Source: Blastopirellula marina (GTDB lineage Bacteria; Planctomycetota; Planctomycetia; Pirellulales; Pirellulaceae). Taken from it: 64,000 bases of DNA. Positions 1 to 7,189 of this stretch are shown here, piece by piece. The notes under the pieces were generated by a model, which was not told the DNA's origin, searched no databases, and saw only the letters and a list, made by a program, of their open reading frames with translations. Position 1 is the first letter of the stretch, and every line of letters begins with the position of its first letter. The position numbers and the translations under genes were made by a program. The stretch spans positions 1 through 64,000 of the forward strand of contig NZ_PUIA01000030.1 in assembly GCF_002967715.1 (NCBI RefSeq). Direction: 5' to 3'.

Positions 1-418
1 CGCCAAACGCAAGCTCGATTGGAGTAACCTCACGAATCGCCGCCGGATGGAGATAGTTTTCCAGGCTTCGCTTACTCGTAAGCACAGCCCGGCATTGTGG
101 CCGCTGATTGATGACCTCGGCCAATTCTTGACGCTGCTCCGTTTCCGGCGGCACTTCATGGTCAAGCAAGAAGAACTCGGGCTTGCCCAGCGAAGCAAAT
201 CGATAGGTCCAACTAGGCAAGTTGCTGCCCCCGAAGGGAACGAATACCAAGTGCCCTTGCTGTTCCATTTCCGCCAGGTTGGGAAGATCCGGATCGTGAG
301 CATGCAGCGTCAATGAAATCCGGCGGAGGAACTCGATATCGTTCGTTCCCTCGACAATCACCAGAACGCATGCCAGGTCGATCGTTCCGTGAGTGGGAGT
401 TTCGGGTATGGGATCCAT
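1..418 (-). CDS. TOPRIM-like protein (OLD/DUF4435-like), partial
   Basis: I read 139 codons from an ATG at 416-418; the gene runs off the window start, so its C-terminus is missing. Residues about 17-34 contain VIVEGTNDIEFLRR, the hydrophobic strand plus Glu typical of a TOPRIM domain. About residue 82 there is FFLLDHEVPPE, matching the acidic metal-binding strand. About residue 113 there is SKRSLENYLHP, like the R-x-x-E-N-Y-L segment of OLD-family or DUF4435 TOPRIM proteins. Such domains usually bind Mg2+ and cut or join DNA, often next to an AAA ATPase. The start lies 6 nt after the DUF2997 stop, with an AAGGAA ribosome site inside the end of that gene, so translation is probably coupled. 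The family assignment is by motif only; the exact substrate is unknown. Confidence 0.6.
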   Translation of the reverse strand, partial: MDPIPETPTHGTIDLACVLVIVEGTNDIEFLRRISLTLHAHDPDLPNLAEMEQQGHLVFVPFGGSNLPSWTYRFASLGKPEFFLLDHEVPPETEQRQELAEVINQRPQCRAVLTSKRSLENYLHPAAIREVTPIELAFG

Positions 419-424
419 AGGCAG

Positions 425-619
425 TTATTCCTTCTGTTCAATTTGATTTTGTTGCGTGATTTCCGTGGCGTGGAACTCGGCTGTAAGCGTCTCGGACGTT
501 TGTTGTCCCAAGGCGGCTTCTAGGAAGCGACTTGCCTCGCGACACTCTGAGCCCTGAAAGCCCCGCGTTTCTAGGCGTGACTCGCCAGTCGGGCTGACGA
601 TAATCTCAATAGTTTTCAA
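425..619 (-). CDS. DUF2997 family small protein, TTG start
   Basis: This is a 64-residue protein: KTIEIIVSPTGE at the N-terminus, then GFQGSECREASRFLEAALG, the conserved Cys-containing core of DUF2997. A longer reading frame is open to 730, but it overlaps the DUF1257 gene by more than 100 nt. I prefer the TTG at 617-619, because GGAGG (formed by the end of the upstream gene) lies 8 nt before it and because the family begins with this KTIE strand. DUF2997 is a domain of unknown function that is commonly found beside DUF1257, as here. The gene is the middle member of a tight three-gene operon (4 nt after DUF1257, 6 nt before the TOPRIM-like gene). The C-terminal 15 residues are polar and probably disordered. 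Confidence 0.75.
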   Translation of the reverse strand: MKTIEIIVSPTGESRLETRGFQGSECREASRFLEAALGQQTSETLTAEFHATEITQQNQIEQKE

Positions 620-623
620 GAGC

Positions 624-986
624 TTACCCTCCAACTTGAATGACGAGTTTGATGCTTCCGTCCGGAAGCGACTGCTCGACGGCGGTGTGGCCTTGCTTGC
701 GGGCTTCGATCGTCGCCCGTTCGACGGCATACCGCTGCAGAAACTGATCGAGTTCTTTCTGGCTGCCCCAATGGCCGTTGTAGTTGTCGTAATCGAGCCG
801 ACCGGTCGTCACGTCGGCGACGACCGGGTAACGCCAATCTCGAAGCTGGATCGCGCAGCCACGCTTGCGATCATTGAACAAGCGAACCTCACCGTACGTG
901 GGATCGGGAAGTTGAAGTCGCCGTGTTGCCTGGCGGATCGCCGTAACATCACGAACTTCGGTTTCAATGGTGACGACGTGTGACAT
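624..986 (-). CDS. DUF1257 (Ycf35-like) protein
   Basis: This is a 120-residue protein beginning MSHVVTIETEVRDVTAIRQA, the hallmark start of DUF1257, the family of plastid and cyanobacterial Ycf35. It continues with strands around residues 28-60 (PTYGEVRLFNDRKRGCAIQL) and LDYDNYNGHWG at about 84-94. An AGGAGG ribosome site lies 4 nt before the ATG. It is the first gene of a DUF1257-DUF2997-TOPRIM operon. In other bacteria DUF1257 and DUF2997 often accompany an AAA ATPase, which might lie beyond the window start. The biochemical function is not known. Its place here, next to recombinases, suggests cargo of a mobile element rather than a core gene; that is inference. Confidence 0.8.
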   Translation of the reverse strand: MSHVVTIETEVRDVTAIRQATRRLQLPDPTYGEVRLFNDRKRGCAIQLRDWRYPVVADVTTGRLDYDNYNGHWGSQKELDQFLQRYAVERATIEARKQGHTAVEQSLPDGSIKLVIQVGG

Positions 987-1078
987 AGAACCTCCTGGGT
1001 AGAAAGAAATAGAATGTGGTCAAGACGCGGGTCTCGAAGGCGATGACCAGTGAAGGGTTAAGATGTCCCTCATCTATT

Positions 1079-1105
1079 TATGCCCCGTTTTGGGCAGAAA
1101 TTTAG
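1079..1105 (+). repeat. 27-bp island repeat, copy 1
   Basis: This is one of four same-orientation 27-bp repeats. It starts TATGCCCCG, has TTTT at positions 10-13 and ends AAATTTAG. It is the most diverged copy at positions 5-8 and 14-18. It overlaps the stop codon of the 53-aa gene and lies about 93 bp upstream of the DUF1257 start. Confidence 0.6.
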
Positions 1106-1263
1106 TTTTCGGGAGCCTCGACGTTATTCGATGAAGGGTCGACGTCTTGTTGATCGCGTCGATGGGCTTGCACGACGAGGTAGGCGAGGTTAGCCGCCAG
1201 TTGGGCTCGCTGCGAATCGGTCTCCGAATCTTGAACATGATTTGAATCAGAAATGGATGACAT
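1102..1263 (-). CDS. Small hypothetical protein, 53 aa
   Basis: The frame is MSSISDSNHVQDSETDSQ followed by RAQLAANLAYLVVQAHRR and an acidic tail ending EAPEN. A strong AAAGGAGG site lies 4 nt before the ATG, which is the main reason to believe it. Residues 18-37 could form one amphipathic helix; the rest is polar and likely disordered. It lies between the serine recombinase terminator and the DUF1257 operon, on the same strand. Its stop codon lies inside copy 1 of the 27-bp repeat. I recognise no family. It could be an accessory factor of the recombinase or cargo; there is no direct evidence for either. Confidence 0.5.
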   Translation of the reverse strand: MSSISDSNHVQDSETDSQRAQLAANLAYLVVQAHRRDQQDVDPSSNNVEAPEN

Positions 1264-1314
1264 TCGTCCTCCTTTCATTTATGTGATAGTCTAAAAATCG
1301 CCTAGCGCGTGAAA

Positions 1315-1341
1315 AACGCCTCGTCACGAGGACGAGGCGTT
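1315..1341 (-). terminator. Rho-independent terminator after serine recombinase
   Basis: Perfect 11-bp arms AACGCCTCGTC and GACGAGGCGTT enclose a 5-nt loop. On the minus strand the stem is followed by TTTTT-type bases. It lies 25 nt downstream of the recombinase stop and separates that gene from the 53-aa gene. Confidence 0.85.
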
Positions 1342-1365
1342 GATTAACAATCATTCGCGGTCAGA

Positions 1366-3417
1366 TTATCGAGGGCGCCGCTTCTTGCCGTTGTTGTAGG
1401 GAACGTTTGGCGGCTCAAGGCCTTGCATCTCGTACCAGCGACGGTAGCTGTACCAAACGTTTCCCGAATTGACGTTGTGGCCTTCGCGCTGCAACTGCTT
1501 GGCTGTCTCGCGATGGCTCATCCCCTCGATGTCGATCAGTTGATGGACGCGTTCGGCGATCAGGTCCAGGCGAGGCGGCTTACGCAGCCAGACCGTGACC
1601 AGTTCCGCAGTAGGGACATTTTTCCCTGGAAGCGGTTCGGAGAACGCCTTCAACAGTTGAGGACGAAAGGTTCCCCGGACATTCGTCCGCTTGCGGTTCG
1701 CGCGCTGCTCGACCTGGACCCATATCTGTCCGCCTGTCAAAGCACGGAATACGGCGAGCGTCTTGTAAACGGCATCCTCACCGAGGTCGCCATTCGCGGC
1801 GGTGCTCAACAGATTACACATCTCGGCGAGTCGCTCGCGGATCTGTTCGACCGTCATCGTGCTGGTGGTCCCGTCGACCGCCCGCTGCAAGCGATTCACT
1901 TCGCTCTGGGCGGTGTTGCGCTGCAACTGGGCAGCCCGCAGCCGGGCCTTGATCTCCTTGCGATCGTCCTCAGTACCTTCGCCCGACATCTCGAACAGAT
2001 CGTTAACCCGGTTGCTGAGCAAAGCCAACTGCTTACGAGCCTGGACCAGTTGTTGTTCCAAGCCCTGGTCCGCTTGAGCGTCCAACTGCTGGCTCTGCAG
2101 CACGATCGACTCGATCAGTTCTCCGTCACGCACGATCAACTCAGCGAGGCTGTCGCAAACCGCCTTAACCGCCTCCTCGCGGCGAACGGCGGACTTGCAT
2201 GCACAAAGGATACCGTTTTTGCACTGCATCGCCTGTCCGTTGGCACCCGTCTGGTAGAAGCGGACCGGCGACTCAGGCGTACTGCAGTTGTCACACAAGA
2301 AGAACTCGGTGGTCAGATCCCACAGTTGCAATTTCTTGTCCTTGCGAGGTCCGCGCGGTCCCATCTTGCGGGCAGCAAACATCAGCTGTAGCGCATCGAA
2401 CGTGGCATCATCCAAGATGCGTAGTTCTTCGCACTGGAGGGTAACCACCTCGTCTTCCGGTTGTTCGACCTGCTTGACGCTATCGAGCTTGGTTGAGAAC
2501 TGGTTACGACAACGTCCGAATTGCCATTTGCCGGTGAGACGCTTATTGGAAAACAGGCGACGGTAACACTGGGGCCGCAGCTTAGTACTGGTCGATCGAG
2601 GATCAACTGGGCCGTTGGCTGCATTCCAACGCCTGACGCCTTCTCCTATCGACATTCCGTCAAGCAGGAGCTGCGCGTGCTCACGGACTAGCTTGGCGAC
2701 TTCAGGGTCGACCTCGGGCATGGTGCGGGGAAGTCCGCGGTTTGTTAGTGGTGCGCCGGGGATCTCTTTGCGGCGATAGCCGATCCCAATCGCACCCGTG
2801 ATCCAGCCATTGAGGAAGAGTCCAGTCAATCCCGAACGGACATGATCTGCGATCGCTTCGAGTAGCAGATCGTCAAAGAGGCCGTGGATCTGCAACTGGA
2901 GCTTCCACGTCTTGCCGTCGTTGGTATCAATACCTTGGGAAACGCTTACAGCACGGAGCCCTTCCTCCACAACCTCCTCGTTAATGAACTGGTAACCTTT
3001 ACCTGCTTGGCGAAACAAGCGGCTCGCCTTGTACACCAAGAGGACCTTGGCATACCGTTGACGGAGAATCACTGTCGTTCGGTCGAGTCCAGCACGCTGG
3101 GTTCGCCTTCCCTTGACTCCCTCATCTACCGAAATCAACTCCGGTGGGATATAGATGCGATTCTTAGCCGCCCACTGGATACACTCTCGCACCTGGTCAT
3201 CGGTCGAATGCTGCAATTTCGTGCTGAATCGAGAATAGATGGTTCCGATCTCATAGCCACAGTCGATGGCCCATTCGATTCGTTTTTCCAAGGACGCTTC
3301 CGGATCGAAGCCGGTCAGGACGAAGTTGCATAGGGCGGACATCTCGGTCCACCATTTGACAACTTCGGAGGTGAGTTTTTCATTAGCCGCACCCATGCTA
3401 GGCAGGTCTTGGTCCAT
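1366..3417 (-). CDS. Large serine recombinase
   Basis: This 683-aa protein has the layout of large serine integrases, which cut and rejoin DNA through a phosphoserine link. The resolvase domain (about 57-210) has YSRFS, giving catalytic Arg63 and nucleophile Ser65, plus the conserved SRLFR helix. The recombinase domain spans about 215-330. A zinc-ribbon with CDNC and CKNGILCAC lies near 370-415. A coiled coil covers about 440-525. The C-terminal 60 residues (MSHRETAKQLQREGHNV) resemble a helix-turn-helix. All expected elements are present, so it is probably active. GGAGG lies 7 nt before the ATG. It is flanked by 27-bp repeat copies 1 and 2 and bounded by terminators on both sides, so it looks like a self-contained module. 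It may move the island or be a later insertion into it. Confidence 0.92.
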   Translation of the reverse strand: MDQDLPSMGAANEKLTSEVVKWWTEMSALCNFVLTGFDPEASLEKRIEWAIDCGYEIGTIYSRFSTKLQHSTDDQVRECIQWAAKNRIYIPPELISVDEGVKGRRTQRAGLDRTTVILRQRYAKVLLVYKASRLFRQAGKGYQFINEEVVEEGLRAVSVSQGIDTNDGKTWKLQLQIHGLFDDLLLEAIADHVRSGLTGLFLNGWITGAIGIGYRRKEIPGAPLTNRGLPRTMPEVDPEVAKLVREHAQLLLDGMSIGEGVRRWNAANGPVDPRSTSTKLRPQCYRRLFSNKRLTGKWQFGRCRNQFSTKLDSVKQVEQPEDEVVTLQCEELRILDDATFDALQLMFAARKMGPRGPRKDKKLQLWDLTTEFFLCDNCSTPESPVRFYQTGANGQAMQCKNGILCACKSAVRREEAVKAVCDSLAELIVRDGELIESIVLQSQQLDAQADQGLEQQLVQARKQLALLSNRVNDLFEMSGEGTEDDRKEIKARLRAAQLQRNTAQSEVNRLQRAVDGTTSTMTVEQIRERLAEMCNLLSTAANGDLGEDAVYKTLAVFRALTGGQIWVQVEQRANRKRTNVRGTFRPQLLKAFSEPLPGKNVPTAELVTVWLRKPPRLDLIAERVHQLIDIEGMSHRETAKQLQREGHNVNSGNVWYSYRRWYEMQGLEPPNVPYNNGKKRRPR

Positions 3418-3580
3418 AGTTGAACCTCCTCTGTTGACATTTCATGAGAGGCAACCGAGCGACGAGCTCGGGGATCCCATGAAGACTTGGTATGGGATCA
3501 GGCTAGGATTGGCGGTTCCGCTGGTATTCCGCTCAGCGGAATTCACAGAAATGCGTGACGAGACATGCCGCGCAAAAGAA

Positions 3581-3604
3581 AACGCTCCGTGAAAACGGAG
3601 CGTT
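3581..3604 (-). terminator. Rho-independent terminator after the 229-aa gene
   Basis: Ten-base arms AACGCTCCGT and ACGGAGCGTT enclose a GAAA loop (TTTC on the minus strand). The minus strand continues with TTTTCTTTT. It closes the transcript of the 3691-4380 gene before the recombinase promoter region. Confidence 0.85.
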
Positions 3605-3662
3605 ACGATGTTCAACTACAGGTCACACTCTTGGCCTGAAGGCTAGGAGAGCCCTCAAGTTA

Positions 3663-3689
3663 TATGACACGTTTTCGGCCAAAATTTAG
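3663..3689 (+). repeat. 27-bp island repeat, copy 2
   Basis: This copy begins TATGACACG, has TTTTCGG in the middle and ends AAATTTAG. It starts 1 bp beyond the stop codon of the 229-aa gene and is separated from copy 1 by the serine recombinase block. Confidence 0.65.
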
Positions 3690-3690
3690 G

Positions 3691-4380
3691 TCACGGCAGC
3701 CATTCGCGGATTTCACCTCCAACGTGATGCTCGAAGAGCCGAATCTGCTCCTGTGGCAATTGGAGCTTTTGCGTACCGATTCCACAAGGTTCGATCAATA
3801 CAGCGAGTTCATCAGGGAATTCGTCGTGTTTCGCGAGATCCGATTTCACTTTCGATAGATACGACTCGTGCTTCTTTCGTGCGAAATCCAAACGGTCGAG
3901 GGATAGACCCGCTTTAGCTTGACGCGCAAGTTCCCACATAAAGTACCATTTCGCATCGTGGGACCAGTCGAGGACGATGGGGGCACCTTTCCAGAATATT
4001 TTGCGATCGAGGGAATTAAGGACGAGGTCGTTGCGGGAGATTGCATCCTTGTAGGATGCATCACTGTCCATGAGTTCGCCCGTTTCCTGCAATAGCCACC
4101 GAAAATCCTTGGACGATAGATGGTCGAGCACGTGGGCGATTTCAATCACGGCTCGAACCTTCGAGCAGGCATGTAACTCTATCCACATCTTGCATGCGTC
4201 GTCTTTATTCCAAGTCACGCCTAAGAATCGATGAAGTCGCAGACGATCGCTAGGAGAAAAGACCTGCTCCCACAGATCGCAAGCCGATTTAGGAGTACGA
4301 ATCCTCAAAGCAGCTTCGCGTAATTTATCGAATGCGGCATTGGATAGCGATTTGTTCAATTGCGCTGGTGCGTTCATCAT
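3691..4380 (-). CDS. Hypothetical protein, 229 aa
   Basis: The open frame extends to 4500, but the upstream 40 codons look non-coding. I choose the ATG at 4378-4380 (MMNAPAQLNKSLSN) because AGGGA lies 6 nt before it. The protein is soluble, mostly helical and rich in charged residues and tryptophan (for example KDFRWLLQETGELMD and WSHDAKWYFMWELARQ). There is no signal peptide, membrane segment or motif that I recognise. It ends in the perfect-repeat terminator at 3581-3604. It diverges from the HTH gene at 4554 across a 173-bp region with an operator-like palindrome, so the two may be co-regulated. Function unknown. Confidence 0.65.
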   Translation of the reverse strand: MMNAPAQLNKSLSNAAFDKLREAALRIRTPKSACDLWEQVFSPSDRLRLHRFLGVTWNKDDACKMWIELHACSKVRAVIEIAHVLDHLSSKDFRWLLQETGELMDSDASYKDAISRNDLVLNSLDRKIFWKGAPIVLDWSHDAKWYFMWELARQAKAGLSLDRLDFARKKHESYLSKVKSDLAKHDEFPDELAVLIEPCGIGTQKLQLPQEQIRLFEHHVGGEIREWLP

Positions 4381-4514
4381 TCTTGTTCCCTGAGTCTGGA
4401 GATGGGGTCGCTCAGTGTTCCTATCTTTCGTTTGGTTTTCGCATGCCCGTTTAGTCAATAGTTGCGAATTCCCGTCAGCGGAACGCCAGCGGAATCTCAC
4501 TGGGGATACTCGTG

Positions 4515-4539
4515 ATCATGTTCCCAATCGCAACATGAT
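4515..4539. promoter_or_regulatory. Operator-like inverted repeat
   Basis: Perfect 8-bp arms ATCATGTT (4515-4522) and AACATGAT (4532-4539) with a 9-bp spacer lie 14 bp before the HTH gene, inside the divergent intergenic region. This is a typical size for a dimeric regulator site. The HTH protein itself or another island regulator could bind here. Confidence 0.45.
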
Positions 4540-4553
4540 GGTTTCCAAGTCTC

Positions 4554-4862
4554 ATGCCAACCCCAAGCAAACTTCTGTCTTCCGCAGACGCTGCCGAGCG
4601 TCTCGGCATTTCCGTGTTAACTTTCTACGGGTGGTTGAGTCAATCCGACTTGGGCCAATTTCAAATACGTGGCGAAAGTGTTTCGATTGAATACTACCAA
4701 GGAGGTGGTCGAGGCCAGGGTCGTATTCGAATTTCAGAAAACGAAATCGATCGGTTATTGGGATTGATGCGAGTTCAACCCCAGGCTAAGAAACCCCGGC
4801 GGAGCCAATCTCCCAAGCCGAAAAGGCTCTTCATCACGACTCCCCTGGGGCGGCCAGATTAG
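4554..4862 (+). CDS. Small MerR/excisionase-like HTH protein
   Basis: This 102-aa protein begins with LLSSADAAERLGISVLTFYGWLSQ, the DNA-binding helix-turn-helix start of the MerR/excisionase (HTH_17) fold at about residues 7-30. GRIRISENEIDRLL at about 57-70 matches the wing and following helix of Xis-type proteins that read 'R-I-x-x-x-x-I-D-x-L'. The C-terminal 30 residues are basic (KKPRRSQSPKPKR) and probably hold DNA. It is the only plus-strand gene of the island. A strong hairpin terminator follows 72 bp later. A role as the recombination directionality factor for one of the two island recombinases, or as a repressor, is plausible but inferred from its size and neighbours. Confidence 0.75.
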   Translation: MPTPSKLLSSADAAERLGISVLTFYGWLSQSDLGQFQIRGESVSIEYYQGGGRGQGRIRISENEIDRLLGLMRVQPQAKKPRRSQSPKPKRLFITTPLGRPD

Positions 4863-4934
4863 TCTCATTTCGCCCCTATTGAAATACCTTGGCGGCAAAG
4901 GCCAGCGGACGGCAATCCAAAGGCCAATAAAATA

Positions 4935-4972
4935 CCCCTGCCTCAAGAATTCTGAGGCAGGGGTTTATTTTT
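4935..4972 (+). terminator. Strong hairpin terminator after HTH gene
   Basis: Eleven-base perfect arms CCCCTGCCTCA (4935-4945) and TGAGGCAGGGG (4953-4963) surround a 7-nt loop. The stem is followed by TTTATTTTT on the plus strand and preceded by A-rich bases, so it can also stop transcripts from the GYF_2 operon on the minus strand. Confidence 0.9.
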
Positions 4973-5121
4973 GGTACGTAGAATGCTTGAGCCGCGATTG
5001 TCGTATTCGACGCCCCGTCACGGCTGAAGAAACTAACATATCGACGAAGTGACTCGGTGCGGATTATCTAAGAATCGTCTCCAATAGACGTGCCCTCAGA
5101 GGCTTTTAGGGAAGTGCCTTG

Positions 5122-5526
5122 CTAATCGGTCGAAAATATTGCCTGCCAGCACAGCTTTAAAAAGTAACCGAGGCGAGAAAGCATAAACACCACGAAAATC
5201 AATCCACCAATTGTCGCCGCGCTAGGCAGAAACGATCCAAGGAATCGAAATACGTTGGAAATGGAGAGATCAGTATTGATCAAATCATTCTCTTTAGAGT
5301 GATTCGAAGTGCTTCGAGCTAGAAACATCTCCTCTGGCAATGGAGGAGATGGAGGAATTGGCAAACACTCCACGATATCATTCGCATCTGAGCAAATTCC
5401 TGTGGAGTCGATCACCTTTGTATGCGAGTGAATCAGCCCAGCACTTGCTAAGTGTTGAAGTGCTGCTATTCGAAAAGGTCCAAGTTTCTGATTCGCGTGT
5501 TCGAAGTACCACTCTTGTTCGCTCAT
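5122..5526 (-). CDS. GYF_2 (DUF4339) membrane protein, 134 aa
   Basis: Residues 4-38 (EWYFEHANQKLGPFRIAAL) form a GYF_2 domain, a small fold recognised by W-Y-F and G-P-F that in related GYF domains binds proline-rich peptides. A proline-rich linker (IPPSPPLPEE) follows at about 56-66. One hydrophobic segment (ATIGGLIFVVFMLSRLGYFL) lies at about 104-123. AAGGAA lies 5 nt before the ATG. It is the last of three GYF_2 genes in a row on the minus strand, 60 nt after its neighbour. Such proteins are common in planctomycetes, often with RDD or DUF4190 membrane parts. Function is unknown; a membrane-anchored adaptor is a reasonable guess. Confidence 0.75.
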   Translation of the reverse strand: MSEQEWYFEHANQKLGPFRIAALQHLASAGLIHSHTKVIDSTGICSDANDIVECLPIPPSPPLPEEMFLARSTSNHSKENDLINTDLSISNVFRFLGSFLPSAATIGGLIFVVFMLSRLGYFLKLCWQAIFSTD

Positions 5527-5586
5527 AAAGTTCCTTTCGGCTATTGCTCAACAATTCAATCCGTTCGATGTCAAGATTGCGTATCT

Positions 5587-6099
5587 TCACGAACCTTCTG
5601 CCAGCATTCCAAGCACGCACCCGAAGAGGATGTGTAGGAAGAACACGCCAAACCCCAAAAGGTTGATCTGCTGAGCCTTCCAGGGAGACGAAGATTTCCA
5701 GACGTAATAGAGGAGGGAACTAACCAGGACACAGAGTATCGGTAGAAAGAGAAACGCGAGCCCATAGGCGATGAACTCAGATAGCGACAGGCTGTCGCTA
5801 TCTGTAGGCAAATGCTCCAAATCGCGAGAAGCAGGTACGATCTCGGCAGTCACAAGTTCTTCACCATCGCCATGCGAGCTACCGATGCCTACTGTATCTG
5901 TCGTATTAGCTTCCGGGACAATCTGAACACGGGAACCCAAGCCAAGTAGTTCCGGCAACAGTACAGTCTGCCCCAAAGCGTCAACCAATCGACTGCTCGT
6001 ATCGAGGATTTTACCTTTTGCCAACTCGGCGAGCTCATTTCGATAGAACGGACCCACTCGCTGTCCGTTGTGCTCGAAATACCATGCTTCTTGATCCAT
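5587..6099 (-). CDS. GYF_2 (DUF4339) membrane protein, 170 aa
   Basis: I start at the ATG at 6097-6099 (MDQEAWYFEHNGQRVGPFYR), because GAGGAG lies just before it and because the GYF_2 domain begins there, as in its neighbours. The N-terminal 50 residues form the GYF_2 domain, with W-Y-F and G-P-F signatures. A polar linker of about 55 residues follows. Two membrane helices come next (AYGLAFLFLPILCVLVSSLLYYVW and LLGFGVFFLHILFGCVLGML). Its N-terminus is close to that of the 134-aa neighbour (EWYFEH against AWYFEH), which suggests duplication. It is the middle gene of the GYF_2 operon, 22 nt after the 250-aa member. Confidence 0.75.
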   Translation of the reverse strand: MDQEAWYFEHNGQRVGPFYRNELAELAKGKILDTSSRLVDALGQTVLLPELLGLGSRVQIVPEANTTDTVGIGSSHGDGEELVTAEIVPASRDLEHLPTDSDSLSLSEFIAYGLAFLFLPILCVLVSSLLYYVWKSSSPWKAQQINLLGFGVFFLHILFGCVLGMLAEGS

Positions 6100-6121
6100 G
6101 GAGTTTCTCCTCACTTGGTGC

Positions 6122-6874
6122 TCAGTTGTTCTCAAGAGGTAGTCGGTCGGCGTTCTGGTGAAGCCATACGATCGCGAATATCTCGAAGGCTAATGTCCCG
6201 AGTGCCATGATGATCATGAGGAAGGAAATGATCTCTCCCGCAGGTGTGGTTTCCGCAAAGTCACTTTCCGAGGCAACGACGGCGATCGGGATGATGATGA
6301 GAAGCTGAAGCATCACAAAAGCGAGATAGGCCAACATGCTCCACTTCAAAATCTTGGTACCGGACGACCTGAGATTTCGCAGCCTGCATCCACCGATCAC
6401 CTTGAAGACCATAGCTACTAGGGAAGCGAAAAAGTCTGCGATTCCTAAGAGGATTTCGAATCCAACGAATCGAGAGTCTGGGTGATAGGTTGAGCCTGTT
6501 ACACAGAGTGAGAGATAGCCGATCGCCCAAAACACAGGGCAGACCAAGATTGCGTAGATGCAGATCCAATTGGCGATCGCCGGTAATCGGGGATTGGTCA
6601 ACGGAGAATCGTCGGGCAAGGAAGCTGGAGGGTTAGGAGGGGGAGGAATAACCTCTGGCGCTGGGGGCACCATCTCGGCAAACGGCGGCCACTGCCCCAA
6701 AAGTTTCCACTGCGTACCGCCAACTGGGCACGCATGGGCTGTGATGGGGATGTCGCCAGCGTTGACCGCGTCAATCACGTGGCCTTGGGGAAAGGGGCCT
6801 TCGACCTTGCCCGCGGTTGAGATCCACCACCGCGTAGTCGCGGCGTGGGACTCCATGGAAGAATCGTTCGTCAT
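6122..6874 (-). CDS. GYF_2 (DUF4339) protein with four-helix membrane domain
   Basis: This 250-aa protein has an N-terminal GYF_2-like domain (RWWISTAGKVEGPFPQG, residues 15-31 onward, then the conserved W of TQWKLL). A proline-rich linker spans about 68-92 (PPAPEVIPPPPNPP). About four hydrophobic helices fill residues 98-240. An AGGA site lies 7 nt before the ATG. It is the first and longest of three GYF_2 genes on one transcript. Polyproline stretches in this linker and in the 134-aa protein are of the type bound by GYF domains, so the three could bind each other. That is inference. No enzymatic motif is visible. Confidence 0.75.
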   Translation of the reverse strand: MTNDSSMESHAATTRWWISTAGKVEGPFPQGHVIDAVNAGDIPITAHACPVGGTQWKLLGQWPPFAEMVPPAPEVIPPPPNPPASLPDDSPLTNPRLPAIANWICIYAILVCPVFWAIGYLSLCVTGSTYHPDSRFVGFEILLGIADFFASLVAMVFKVIGGCRLRNLRSSGTKILKWSMLAYLAFVMLQLLIIIPIAVVASESDFAETTPAGEIISFLMIIMALGTLAFEIFAIVWLHQNADRLPLENN

Positions 6875-7175
6875 AAAAAGGTCCTGGTAGTGGTGGGTCG
6901 TAAGCCTGCTGTCGAGGCGGAGAACCTCAAAACAGTTTCAGCAGGACGTACCAGGGCGTGGCTAGGCGCATATAAAAGGACGCCGAACCAGCCTGTCCGT
7001 CCAGCCCCACCACAGGGCGCACAGAACAGCACCGGCCGGCGTCCCTTGCGGAACGCAGCCAAGTGCTACTTCTGTGCTTACAAGAGCCTTTCGGCTCAGG
7101 GTGGTGAATTTGGACGGAGTAGCCTTGACGCTTGCGCGTCGATCAAATTGTGTTAAATCCGGGCCTAACCGGAGG

Positions 7176-7189
7176 TAATTACGTAATTA
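7176..7189. promoter_or_regulatory. Perfect 14-bp palindrome
   Basis: TAATTACGTAATTA is its own reverse complement with no mismatch, in a stretch without genes. It could be a regulator site or a recombination core; nothing nearby decides between them. Confidence 0.35.

Noticed and set aside
47-316. Plus-strand 89-aa open frame at the window start
   Set aside because: It is the shadow of the minus-strand TOPRIM-like gene, which has a ribosome site, an operon position and a recognisable motif set.
1423-2391. Long plus-strand 322-aa open frame
   Set aside because: It lies fully within the serine recombinase on the other strand, which has clear catalytic motifs; the frame reflects codon bias.
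6845-7156. Plus-strand 103-aa frame upstream of the GYF_2 operon
   Set aside because: It overlaps the start of a well-supported minus-strand gene and has the composition of non-coding sequence.
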